NCBI RefSeq assembly: GCF_016907715.1
Contig: NZ_JAFBCM010000001.1
Location: 5,828,001 to 5,892,000 of the forward strand
Length of the DNA: 64,000 nt
Source: Tenggerimyces flavus
GTDB taxonomy: Bacteria; Actinomycetota; Actinomycetes; Propionibacteriales; Actinopolymorphaceae
Direction: 5' to 3'
The translations under genes and the position numbers were made by a program. Below the pieces are notes generated by a model that was not told the DNA's origin, did no database searches, and saw only the letters and a list, made by a program, of their open reading frames with translations. Within the stretch, counting starts at the first letter, position 1. Every line of letters starts with the position of its first letter. Shown one piece after another: positions 21,844-30,168 of this stretch.

Positions 21844-22977
21844 CTATCCGTCGGTGATCTCCGGCAGATGCGTCGACACACTGAACGAGCGCAGTGACGC
21901 CAGCCCGTCGGCGTACCAGTGGATCTCGCTGATCGACGCCGCCGCGAGCTCCATCCGGAACACCACCGGCAACGGAGCCTGCAATGCGTGCCGGATCAGC
22001 AGCTTGATCGGGGTCACGTGCGCCACCACGAGCACGGTCTTCCCCGCGTACGCGTCCAACAGCGAAGCGTGCGCGGCACGCACCCGCGCGTCGGCCGACT
22101 CCAGCGACTCGCCGCCAGGCGGCGCGACCGAGGGCGAAGCCAGCCAAGCGTCGAGCTCGGACGGCCACCGCTCCCGCACCTCGACGAACGTGAACCCGTC
22201 CCACGCACCGAAAGCCACCTCGGCGAAGCCAGGCTCCGGCGCCAGGTCCAGACCCAGCACCTTGCCCGCGATCTCCGCCGTCTCCCGAGCCCGCCGCAGC
22301 GGCGAGTGCACGATCGCGTCGATCATCGGCCCCGCGGCCAGCGCCGCCGCCGCGGACTCGGCCTGCGCCCGGCCCAGCGCCGTCAAAGCTGGATCCACGC
22401 CGCCCGTACCGCTGAACCGCTTCTCGATCGTGTGCATCGTCTCGCCGTGCCGCAGCAGAATGGTGCGCGTCGGCGGTGAGGTGACGTCACCCCAGCCGAC
22501 CAGCTTGTTCACTGGGTCCGAGGCTGGCTCGGTCGCCTGCACGTCGGGAGCCCGGTCGGCAAACAGTCCCCAGACCGGCTCGCCGCCGTCCAGCACCTGG
22601 TTCACCAACGCGTCCGCCGCGGCGTTCTCCTCCCGCGGCACCCACGTCCACGTCACCGACGCCGGCAGCAGTTCCGAAGCCGACGCAGCCAGAGAACGCA
22701 GCTCGGGATGCTTGATCTTCCACCGCCCGGCCATCTGCTCGATGACCAGCTTGGAGTCCATCCGCACCTCGACCGGCGCCGCCGGCGACAGCTCCCGCGC
22801 GAGCCGAAGCCCGGCGAGCAGGCCGCGATACTCGGCCACGTTGTTCGTCGCGACCCCGATCGACTCGGCGATCTGACCCAGTACCTCGAACGTCGACCCG
22901 TTCCGTACGAGAGCGCCGAACGCGGCCGGACCCGGATTGCCGCGCGAACCGCCGTCGGCCTCGACGATGAACCTCAC
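21844..22977 (-). CDS. Bifunctional RNase H / acid phosphatase (Rv2228c type)
   Basis: 377 residues from GTG at 22977, which overlaps the upstream stop (GTGA). The N-terminal RNase HI-like domain begins VRFIVEADGGSRGNPGPAAFG and has NVAEYRGLLAGL, MDSKLV and the acidic DALVN positions; the C-terminal histidine phosphatase has LLRHGET (near residue 200) and a later VVAHVTP. The fusion matches mycobacterial Rv2228c, which hydrolyses RNA in RNA-DNA hybrids and has phosphatase activity. The third gene of a conserved three-gene operon. Confidence 0.9.
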   Translation of the reverse strand: MRFIVEADGGSRGNPGPAAFGALVRNGSTFEVLGQIAESIGVATNNVAEYRGLLAGLRLARELSPAAPVEVRMDSKLVIEQMAGRWKIKHPELRSLAASASELLPASVTWTWVPREENAAADALVNQVLDGGEPVWGLFADRAPDVQATEPASDPVNKLVGWGDVTSPPTRTILLRHGETMHTIEKRFSGTGGVDPALTALGRAQAESAAAALAAGPMIDAIVHSPLRRARETAEIAGKVLGLDLAPEPGFAEVAFGAWDGFTFVEVRERWPSELDAWLASPSVAPPGGESLESADARVRAAHASLLDAYAGKTVLVVAHVTPIKLLIRHALQAPLPVVFRMELAAASISEIHWYADGLASLRSFSVSTHLPEITDG

Positions 22978-23726
22978 GCGCCCGGCAGTCCCGACTGTGC
23001 CGTACGTACGAGAATCCGCCCGCACTCCTCGCACCGAAGCACCAGCTCCGGCGGTGACCCGGCGAACTTCTGCAGATCGCTCGCGTTGATCTCCATCCGG
23101 CAGCCCTCACACCGCCGGTTGCGCAGCGCCGCCGCACCCACCCCGCCGAACTGGGCCCGGCGCTTCTCGTACAAGCCCAGCAGATCCGCGCCGATCCCCT
23201 CGGCGGTCAGCGCACGTTCGGTGTGCGACGCCGAGATCTCGGTGTCGATCTGCGCGTACGACGCGTCCCGCGCCTGCTCGGCAACAGACAGCTTCCCCGC
23301 GATCTCGGCCTGCCGCGCCTGAAGCTCCTGCTGCCGCTTGCCGGACTCCTCGACGCGTTCCATCACCTCGAGCTCGGCGTCCTCCAGATCGGACTGCCGC
23401 TTGGTCAGCGACTCGATCTCGCGCTGCAGGTTCTCCAGGTCGCGCGGCGAGCCGACCTGCCCGGCCTGCAGCCGCTTCTCGTCCCGGTCCCGCCGGCTGC
23501 GTACCTGCTCGACGTCGGCATCGGCCTTGCGCTGCTCGCGCCCGAGGTCGGCGAGCTCGGTCTCCACCGCACCCACCGCGTCGGAGATCTCCTTGTGCTC
23601 GGCAGCGAGCTCCTGCGCGGTCACGGCCTCGGGCACGGTCGCGCGGCGGTGCGCCAGCTGGTCGAGCTTGACGTCGAGGGCCTGAACGTCGAGCAGCCTG
23701 AGCTGTACGGACGGGTCGGCGTTCAA
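22974..23726 (-). CDS. Coiled-coil C4 zinc-ribbon protein (Rv2229c/CdsZ-like)
   Basis: 250 residues. A long antiparallel coiled coil (about residues 10-165, rich in Q, E, R and A) is followed by a C-terminal C4 ribbon, CEGCRMEI and LRCEECGRIL. This is the DUF164 family that accompanies Nif3-like proteins in most actinobacteria. The molecular role is unsettled, with suggested RNA or ribosome quality-control links. ATG at 23726 overlaps the Nif3 stop (ATGA). Confidence 0.9.
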   Translation of the reverse strand: MNADPSVQLRLLDVQALDVKLDQLAHRRATVPEAVTAQELAAEHKEISDAVGAVETELADLGREQRKADADVEQVRSRRDRDEKRLQAGQVGSPRDLENLQREIESLTKRQSDLEDAELEVMERVEESGKRQQELQARQAEIAGKLSVAEQARDASYAQIDTEISASHTERALTAEGIGADLLGLYEKRRAQFGGVGAAALRNRRCEGCRMEINASDLQKFAGSPPELVLRCEECGRILVRTAQSGLPGA

Positions 23727-24565
23727 CGGGCCATCCCTCCCTCGTCACTGGACGCGCGGACGGTCCACGGGTCGGTTCGAAGTGTCGACACGCGGGTCTC
23801 GACCGCGGTGCCGGCTACCGCGAGCTTACGGTGCAACCGCTCGGCGGCAACGGCCAACCATGGCCACTCGCTCGCCCAGTGCGCGACGTCGACGAGCGCA
23901 GGCGCACCGGCCTGCTCCGAAGCCTCCGAAGCGGGGTGGTGGCGCAGGTCCGCGGTGACGTACGCGTCGACGCCGGCGCTGCGGACAAGGGCGAGGTACG
24001 AGTCGCCCGCTCCTCCGCAGACCGCGACCTGCTGGACCTGCCGATCGGGGTCGCCGGCGATGCGGACGCCGTGCGCCGTCGCGGGCAACGCGTTCGCGAC
24101 GCGATCGCCGAACGCCTGGAGGGACTCGGGTGCGGGGAGCTTGCCGATCCGGCCGGTGCCGAGGTTCGGATCGTCCGTACGCGGGTCGAGCGGCCGCGTG
24201 TCGGTGAGGCCGAGGACGTCGGCGAGCGCGTCGGAAACCCCCGGGTTCGCCGAGTCGGCGTTGGTGTGGCAGACGTGCAGCGCGGCGCCGTGGGTGAGCA
24301 GGTCGTGGACGACGCGTCCCTTGGGCGTCGTCGCCGCGACGCTGTGCGTGCCGCGGAGGAACAGCGGATGGTGGGTGACGACGAGCCCGGCACCCCACTC
24401 CAGTGCCTCGTCGACGACGGCCTGTACGGGATCGACGGCGAACAGCACCTTGCCGACCTCGTTCGCCGGGTCGCCGCAGACCAGCCCGACCGCATCCCAG
24501 TCGGCCGTCCACGACGGGTCGTACAACTCGTCCAGTACGGCGACAACCTCGCCAAGCGTCGGCAT
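23723..24565 (-). CDS. Nif3-like dinuclear metal-centre protein
   Basis: 280 residues. The metal ligands of the NIF3 family are visible: VVTHHPLFLRG, VCHTNADSA and DLRHHPASE, plus a C-terminal HWASEWPWL histidine. Family members are hexameric rings with two metals, and the best-supported activity for actinobacterial versions is GTP cyclohydrolase/phosphatase-like, not proven. First gene of the conserved three-gene operon. Confidence 0.9.
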   Translation of the reverse strand: MPTLGEVVAVLDELYDPSWTADWDAVGLVCGDPANEVGKVLFAVDPVQAVVDEALEWGAGLVVTHHPLFLRGTHSVAATTPKGRVVHDLLTHGAALHVCHTNADSANPGVSDALADVLGLTDTRPLDPRTDDPNLGTGRIGKLPAPESLQAFGDRVANALPATAHGVRIAGDPDRQVQQVAVCGGAGDSYLALVRSAGVDAYVTADLRHHPASEASEQAGAPALVDVAHWASEWPWLAVAAERLHRKLAVAGTAVETRVSTLRTDPWTVRASSDEGGMAR

Positions 24566-24618
24566 CCGCTCAGGCTATCGAGACGCCTGAACGGATGCCG
24601 ACGACGGCCGATAGAGGG

Positions 24619-25149
24619 TTACTGGCAGCTCTTGCCGTTGCTCACCCTGACCCAGCCCGCCCACGACGAATGCAGGCCCGCCGCGTGCGGTGGGTGGTAG
24701 CCGTGCAGCCTGACACAGGCCGACTCGTCGTAGTTGTAGTTGCACTGGCTCCAGCCGGGACCGCCAGGTGCGTTGCAGTAGCTGTGCCGGCCGCCGGTGA
24801 TCTCGGCATGGATCCGGAAGTTCTTACCGTTGTCGTCGCTGTCCTTGACCCACAGGTCGTCGCCGTTCCACTCGAAACAGCCGACACCGTCCCAGCCGTT
24901 GACGGTCATCTTGAACTTCCAGCACTTCACGTCGCTGGGAAGCCGCTTGGTCTCCAGGAGCTTCAGCAGGTCCGCCGGCGGCGCGATCGCCTGGGCGCCG
25001 CCTTCGGGTGCGGCCTGCGGCGACACGGCCTGCGGTGACACGGCCTGCCGTGACTCGGCCTGCGGTGCCGCTGCTGTCGGACCGGCCCCGGCGCCGGCCA
25101 GCAGAGCGATCCCCGCGAGAACGACCGCCACCCGTTTGATGAGCTTCAT
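24619..25149 (-). CDS. Secreted cysteine-rich protein with AVSPQ repeats
   Basis: 176 residues. ATG at 25149 follows GAAGGAGGGACAC. MKLIKRVAVVLAGIALLAGAGAG is a Sec signal ending at TAA-AP. A short repeat (RQAVSPQAVSPQA) follows, then a domain with six cysteines (CWKFKM, GCFEWNG, YCNAPGGP, QCNYNYD, ACVRLHG, KSCQ) and aromatic beta strands. No family recognised. The frame upstream of this ATG is not used. Confidence 0.75.
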   Translation of the reverse strand: MKLIKRVAVVLAGIALLAGAGAGPTAAAPQAESRQAVSPQAVSPQAAPEGGAQAIAPPADLLKLLETKRLPSDVKCWKFKMTVNGWDGVGCFEWNGDDLWVKDSDDNGKNFRIHAEITGGRHSYCNAPGGPGWSQCNYNYDESACVRLHGYHPPHAAGLHSSWAGWVRVSNGKSCQ

Positions 25150-25213
25150 GTGTCCCTCCTTCTCGGTCGCACGAGAAGCTAGGGAATGCGGATATAGGCG
25201 GGTTATCGAACGC

Positions 25214-26068
25214 TCATAACAGGAACCGATCGGCGTCGTCGAGGTAGCGCTCCCAGTCGTCGACTTGTAGCGCGTGGCCGCCCTCGCGGCGGTGGTACGT
25301 GGGTGGCTCGGCACCGAGCAGCCGGAACACCGTGGCGGCGGCCTCGGCGCTCAGGCGTTCGCCCTCGGGGTCGGCCCAGGTGTCGTCGGCGGCGCTGCCG
25401 ACGACGAGCGGGCGCGGGGCGATCAAGGCGAGTAGCTCGTGTTGGTCGACCGGCAGCTCGTCCTCCCGCCCGGCGTAGTGCGCGAACGCGGGCGCGAACC
25501 AGTGCGGGAACCTCGTCGTGATCGCCTCCACGGACTCCCCGACATCTCGCCGCGACAAGGAGGCGCCGCCGCAGCCGGAGTTGTTGCTCACCGCCATCGC
25601 GAACCGTTCGTCCTGCGCCGCGGCCCACAAGGCCGCCTTGCCCAAGCGCGAGTGCCCGATCACCGCGACCCGCGTGGCATCGACCCGCGGATCCGCGGCG
25701 AGCCGATCCAGTAGCCCGCTCAGCGCGGCAGCCCACTCGCCGAGCGCGCCCCACTCGTCGTCGGCGCGCGGCCGCCCGTCGTCGGCGTCGGGGCGTACGT
25801 CGGTGTAGACAGCTGTCGCCAACGCGTACCCGCGTGACGTCACCAGCTCCCACGGCCACGCGTCGTGCTCCCACCGCAGCCCGACGAACGCCGGCACCGG
25901 GCCAGCAGCATCCGCGGGCAACCGCAGCTCGAAATCGACCTCGAGCACGCCGGCGGAAGGCGGCGTATGTCCATACACCTGCGCGGAGAACAGCTCCAGC
26001 AGCTCCGCCCGCCGCCGTGGCCAGTCGGACGGTCCGACGACCCCAGCCAACGGATCCGGCAGGCTCAC
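25214..26068 (-). CDS. CE15-like glucuronoyl esterase (alpha/beta hydrolase)
   Basis: 284 residues from GTG at 26068, which overlaps the upstream stop (GTGA). The nucleophile motif GHSRLGKAAL (S140) with the downstream SNNSGCGGASL loop matches the CE15 signature GxSRxGKAA, and the terminal histidine lies in GGHALQVDD (H265). CE15 enzymes cut ester links between lignin and 4-O-methylglucuronate of xylan. No signal peptide is seen, so this copy probably acts on imported oligomers inside the cell. Last gene of the leftward sugar operon. Confidence 0.75.
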   Translation of the reverse strand: MSLPDPLAGVVGPSDWPRRRAELLELFSAQVYGHTPPSAGVLEVDFELRLPADAAGPVPAFVGLRWEHDAWPWELVTSRGYALATAVYTDVRPDADDGRPRADDEWGALGEWAAALSGLLDRLAADPRVDATRVAVIGHSRLGKAALWAAAQDERFAMAVSNNSGCGGASLSRRDVGESVEAITTRFPHWFAPAFAHYAGREDELPVDQHELLALIAPRPLVVGSAADDTWADPEGERLSAEAAATVFRLLGAEPPTYHRREGGHALQVDDWERYLDDADRFLL

Positions 26069-26922
26069 GACGTGAACGTGCGAGCCTGGACCTCCTTCAG
26101 GTACGCCAAGTTGTCCTCGACCCGCTCCTTCAACGGCACCTCGGTCGAGAAGTCCTCCACCGACAGCCACCCGTCGTAGCCGATCGCGGAAAGCGCGGAG
26201 AACAGCTGGTCGTAGTTCCCCACGCCGTGGCGCATCGGAGCCCACTCCCAGTTCCACACGGTCCGGTTCTCACCGTCGACCGGCGACGGCTTCGGCACCG
26301 CGTTCTTCACGTGTACGTGGGCCAGATGATCGCCGAGAATCTCCAAGCTCCACGGGTCGAACTCGAACCCCTCGCGCAGCATGTTCCCGATGTCGTGGAT
26401 CACGCCGACATGCGCGGGGTCGAACCCCTCGACGAACCGAGCAGCCGCCGAAGCCGACGACACCAGCGACTGGTGGTGCAACTCGATCAGCGCCTTCACG
26501 CCGTACTGCTGCGACAGCTCCTGGATGACCTGATACTCCTTGCGCCGTTGGGTAAACGCCGCGTTGTAGCCCTCGTCGCCCGGCTTGCCGACCGGCACGC
26601 GCATCTGCTTCACACCCAGCTCGGCGGCGCCGGCCATCAGCTTCTCGACGTCCGCGACCTCGTCCGACCGCGCGTACGCGCCGATCGACGGCATCCCCAA
26701 GCCCGCGGCGGCGGTGATCGACTTGATCCGCGGCACGTCCTCGGTGAACGAGGACAGCGGCCAGGTGCACTTGTTGCCCGACCAGAAGCCGGCATCACCA
26801 GTAGGAGGCTTCTGGTCGACGACCCGCCACTCGACGCCATCCCAGCCCTGCCGCGCCAGCTCGGTCACGGCCTCCTCGGGGGTCCACTCCGGGAGGCTCG
26901 CGGTGAAGACGGCGAACTTCAT
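26065..26922 (-). CDS. Sugar phosphate isomerase/epimerase family protein (TIM barrel)
   Basis: 285 residues. MKFAVFTASLPEWTPEEAVTEL plus the internal EGFDPAHVGVIHDIGNM and LAHVHVKNAVP strands carry the xylose-isomerase-like TIM-barrel pattern with the metal ligands D, H, H, E (final E in LSVEDFSTEV). Overlaps the Idh gene by four bases (ATGA). The product could isomerise a keto-sugar or be a 3-keto-glycoside lyase, given its partner dehydrogenase. Substrate unknown. Confidence 0.8.
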   Translation of the reverse strand: MKFAVFTASLPEWTPEEAVTELARQGWDGVEWRVVDQKPPTGDAGFWSGNKCTWPLSSFTEDVPRIKSITAAAGLGMPSIGAYARSDEVADVEKLMAGAAELGVKQMRVPVGKPGDEGYNAAFTQRRKEYQVIQELSQQYGVKALIELHHQSLVSSASAAARFVEGFDPAHVGVIHDIGNMLREGFEFDPWSLEILGDHLAHVHVKNAVPKPSPVDGENRTVWNWEWAPMRHGVGNYDQLFSALSAIGYDGWLSVEDFSTEVPLKERVEDNLAYLKEVQARTFTS

Positions 26923-28004
26923 GAGGTGAGCTCCTTGACCTTGACGGGCTGCTGGGTACGGGCCGACTCGTAGATCGCGCGGATCAGCGCGAGCGTGTTC
27001 GTCGCGGCCTCGACCGTGACGAACGGCGGGCGTCCCTCCTCGACAGCGGAGAGGAAGTCCTTGAACTGTGTCGTGTGCGACGTCGTCGACAGCCCTGCGA
27101 CCGCAGGCATCCCGTCGCCCTCCTCAGGCGGGCCGTACTCCTCGAGGATCGCCTCGACCTGGTTGGCCTTGCCTCCCGCGCCGTACGCGTACTCCTCGCC
27201 GTCGCCCTCGGCCGCGTGGTAATAGACGAGCTTGTTGTGGTCGATGATCGCCGAGCCGCGGTCGCCGTGCACGTGCACGCGCGTCGCACCGCCCGGGTAC
27301 GCCGCCGTCGTCCCGTGCACCACACCCAGTGCCCCGGAGGCGAAGCGCACGATCGCGACCGCGGTGTCCTCGACCTCGATCCGCTCGTGCGCGAGGCGTT
27401 CGGCGTACGCGGTCACCTCGACCGGCTCGCCCATGAACCAAGCCAGCAGGTCGATCGTGTGGATGCCCTGGTTCATCAGCGCGCCGCCGCCGTCCAGCGC
27501 CCACGTACCGCGCCAGTCGCCGGAGTCGTAGTAGCCCTGGCTGCGCCACCACGGCATGATCGCGTTGGCGGACGTCACCCGCCCGAACTTCCCACCCTGC
27601 AAGGCATCGTTGACGATCCGGCTCGCGACGTCGTACCGATGCTGGCTCACCACCATCACCGTGCGGTCGGACTTCTTCTCGGCCTCGAGCACGCGCCGCG
27701 CCGCGTCGAGCCGGATGTCCAACGGCTTCTCGATGATCACGTGCTTGCCGGCCTCGATCGCCGCGACCGCCACGTCGGAGTGCGCGCCGCTCGGCGTGCA
27801 GATCGTCACGGCGTCGATGTCGTCGCGCGCCAGGAGGGCGTCGACCGAGGTCGAGGCCTCGACGTCGAACTTCGCGGCGAGCTCGGTCGCTCGTTCCTCG
27901 ATCGCGTCGACGACGACGGCCAGCTCGGCCCGCGGCGCCAGCGAGTCCACCGTTTGGGCGTGCAGAGCTCCGATGACTCCACAGCCGATGATGCCGAACC
28001 GCAT
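26919..28004 (-). CDS. Gfo/Idh/MocA family dehydrogenase
   Basis: 361 residues. MRFGIIGCGVIGALHA is a Rossmann start with GxGxxG, followed by the EKPLD motif (residues about 95-99) and the C-terminal beta sheet (WALDGGGALMNQGIHTIDLL). It should oxidise a sugar hydroxyl with NAD(P)+ using lysine of EKP and a histidine further on. Partner genes on either side encode TIM-barrel proteins, a layout known for oxidation-based sugar cleavage. Substrate inferred only as a glycoside or uronate. Confidence 0.85.
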   Translation of the reverse strand: MRFGIIGCGVIGALHAQTVDSLAPRAELAVVVDAIEERATELAAKFDVEASTSVDALLARDDIDAVTICTPSGAHSDVAVAAIEAGKHVIIEKPLDIRLDAARRVLEAEKKSDRTVMVVSQHRYDVASRIVNDALQGGKFGRVTSANAIMPWWRSQGYYDSGDWRGTWALDGGGALMNQGIHTIDLLAWFMGEPVEVTAYAERLAHERIEVEDTAVAIVRFASGALGVVHGTTAAYPGGATRVHVHGDRGSAIIDHNKLVYYHAAEGDGEEYAYGAGGKANQVEAILEEYGPPEEGDGMPAVAGLSTTSHTTQFKDFLSAVEEGRPPFVTVEAATNTLALIRAIYESARTQQPVKVKELTS

Positions 28005-28019
28005 CGGAAAGTCCCTTCG

Positions 28020-28850
28020 CTACTGGTAGGAGATGCCTTGCTCGTCGAGTAGACCCGTGAACGCGTGCGTGGCCTTGCCGAACAGCTCCGGACCGGAGAA
28101 CCCGCCGGCATGCCCGGCCCGCGCGAGGTGCGGCTCCATCGAGAAGAAGCCGTCAAACCCGTCGTCCTTCAGCGCGCGCAGCGTCTCGGCGATCTGACCG
28201 TCGCCGTCGCCCGCCGGCACGACCTGGCCGGTTTCGGCCACCGCGTCCTTGATCTGCAGGTAGGCGAGGTACGGACGCAGCTTGGCGAACCCGTCGGTGA
28301 ACGGGCGGGCGCCGGACAGCACGAAGTTCGCCGGGTCCCAGACCTGGCGCAGCTGCTCCGACCCGACCGACTCGATCAGGTCGAGCGCCCGGTCAGGGGT
28401 GTCGCCGTACAGCTGGAGGTCGTTCTCGTGCCCCAGCACGAGGTCGTCGCCCTTGATCCGGTCCGTGAGCGCCGACATCCGGCGCAGCACCTCGTCGCGG
28501 TGCGGCGTGGGGTCTTCGCCCTTGGTGGGTGGATAGAACGAGAAGATCCGGATGTACGGGGCACCCAGCTCGTGCGCCACCCAGATCGCGCGCTCGAACC
28601 GGCGCAGGTGCTCGTCGAAGTCGTCGGCGACGGAGACCTTGCCGATCGGCGAGCCGACGGCGGACAGCGCTACTCCGTACTGGTTCAGCAACCGCTTGAT
28701 CTCGGCGATCTGCTCGTCGCTGAGGTCGAGAACGTTCGTCCCCCAGGCGCTTCTGAACTCCACATGCCGGATGCCGAGGCCGGTCAACACCTCGAACTGG
28801 ATCTCCGGCGCGGGATCGATCTCGTCTGCGAATCCGGACAACGTCCACAT
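28020..28850 (-). CDS. Sugar phosphate isomerase/epimerase family protein (TIM barrel)
   Basis: 276 residues starting MWTLSGFADEIDPAPE, then repeated beta-alpha units with the family's metal positions (HEND, WDPANF, QIKDAV, SMEPHL). The first gene of the leftward operon, preceded by the divergent LacI-controlled region. Homologues occur beside Gfo/Idh enzymes. The substrate is unknown. Confidence 0.8.
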   Translation of the reverse strand: MWTLSGFADEIDPAPEIQFEVLTGLGIRHVEFRSAWGTNVLDLSDEQIAEIKRLLNQYGVALSAVGSPIGKVSVADDFDEHLRRFERAIWVAHELGAPYIRIFSFYPPTKGEDPTPHRDEVLRRMSALTDRIKGDDLVLGHENDLQLYGDTPDRALDLIESVGSEQLRQVWDPANFVLSGARPFTDGFAKLRPYLAYLQIKDAVAETGQVVPAGDGDGQIAETLRALKDDGFDGFFSMEPHLARAGHAGGFSGPELFGKATHAFTGLLDEQGISYQ

Positions 28851-29076
28851 CGTTGGGTCTCGGCTCCTTACGCGCTCGGTCTGTGCAAGCGCTTACCGAC
28901 TCTTGCTCCAGACACTATCCTGCTTTCTGCGGAGTGCTCGGCCACACTGGTTGTTGCAACTTTGGCAACCGATTGCCAGTCTGTGTCGACATCATGCCAT
29001 CGCCATGGCATGGCTGCGGCCCGAGTGTCCGACATCGGGCTCGGCACAGCTCGGCAGAGTTGAAGGGAGGCAGCCG
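28851..29076. promoter_or_regulatory. Divergent control region with LacI-type operators
   Basis: TGCAAGCGCTTACC at 28884-28897 and the perfect palindrome TGGCAACCGATTGCCA at 28963-28978 both match the TGnnAAnCGnTTnnCA-type LacI family operator with a central CG. A third inverted repeat, ATGCCAT-cgcc-ATGGCAT, lies at 28994-29011. These sites sit between the leftward CE15/Idh operon and the lacI-uxaC-uxuB operon, so the adjacent LacI regulator probably controls both directions. Confidence 0.75.
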
Positions 29077-30168
29077 GTGGCATCACGACGAAGTGCGCCA
29101 GAACCGGTGGCCAACGCGGGTCGCCCCACGCGCGCGCCGACGATCCACGACGTCGCCGCGGCGTGCGGCGTCGCGGCTTCGACGGTCTCGCGTGCGTTCT
29201 CGCGGCCCGAACGGGTGAACGCCGCGACCCGCGCCCGTGTCCTGGAGATCGCCGAGCAGATGGGCTATCGCCCGAGCCCGATCGCGCGAGCCCTCCCCTC
29301 CGGGCGTACGACCACGCTGGGCCTGCTGATCCCCGACGTCACGAACCCGTTCTTCTTCAACCTCATCCGCGGCGCCGAACGGCAGGCCGCGGCGGCCGGC
29401 TACACGATCGTGCTCGCCGACACCGACGAGTCCGCCGAGGTCGAGGCGACGCTGGTCGACCGGTTGTTCCGCGCTGTCGACGGGTTCGTCCTCGCCTCGT
29501 CGCGGCTCTCGGACCGCCAGCTCCGTGCCGCGCACGCGAGGGGGCCGCTGATCCTCGTCAACCGCCGGGTCTCACCCGTACCCGGCGTGGTGATCGACAG
29601 CACCCACGGGCTGCGCCGCGCGACCGAGCACCTGGTGTCGCTCGGCCACCGCAAGATCGTCTACCTCGGCGGACCCCGTGCCTCCTGGTCCGACGCCAGC
29701 CGATGGCGAGCGCTGCAGTCGGCGTGCCGCCGGCTGGACGTCGATCTGGTACGCATCGGCCCGCTCTCCCCGACCGTCGAGGCCGGGGTCGCCGCGGCGG
29801 ACGCGGTGCTGCTCGAGGAGGCGACGGCGGTCGTCACGTTCAACGACCTGCTGGCGATCGGGGTGATACGGCGCCTGCACGCGCGGGGCATCTCGGTGCC
29901 CGGGGACATCAGCGTGCTCGGCAACGACGACATCTTCGGCGCGGACTTCTGTCATCCACCGTTGACGACCCTCGCCGCGCCGATCGAGACGGCTGGCCGG
30001 GCGGCGGTCGACCTCCTCCTCGCCGCCCTGGCCGGCGACTCGGCGGAGTCGCGCCGACAGGTGATTCTTCCGACCAGGTTGACGATTCGCGATTCGACCG
30101 GGCCGGCGCCGGCCTCCAGCGACGCGCGCCGGCACACCCGCACACCCAGCGCAGAAAGGACGGGATGA
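29077..30168 (+). CDS. LacI-family transcriptional regulator of uronate genes
   Basis: 363 residues. GTG at 29077 follows GAAGGGAGG. The HTH is PTIHDVAAACGVAASTVSRAF (about 21-41), with the RARVLEIAEQMGYRPSPIARAL hinge helix motif and a periplasmic-binding-protein-like effector domain ending ETAGRAAVDLLLAAL. Likely a repressor that senses glucuronate or fructuronate. Its stop overlaps the uxaC ATG, so regulator and enzymes are co-expressed. Confidence 0.9.
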   Translation: MASRRSAPEPVANAGRPTRAPTIHDVAAACGVAASTVSRAFSRPERVNAATRARVLEIAEQMGYRPSPIARALPSGRTTTLGLLIPDVTNPFFFNLIRGAERQAAAAGYTIVLADTDESAEVEATLVDRLFRAVDGFVLASSRLSDRQLRAAHARGPLILVNRRVSPVPGVVIDSTHGLRRATEHLVSLGHRKIVYLGGPRASWSDASRWRALQSACRRLDVDLVRIGPLSPTVEAGVAAADAVLLEEATAVVTFNDLLAIGVIRRLHARGISVPGDISVLGNDDIFGADFCHPPLTTLAAPIETAGRAAVDLLLAALAGDSAESRRQVILPTRLTIRDSTGPAPASSDARRHTRTPSAERTG

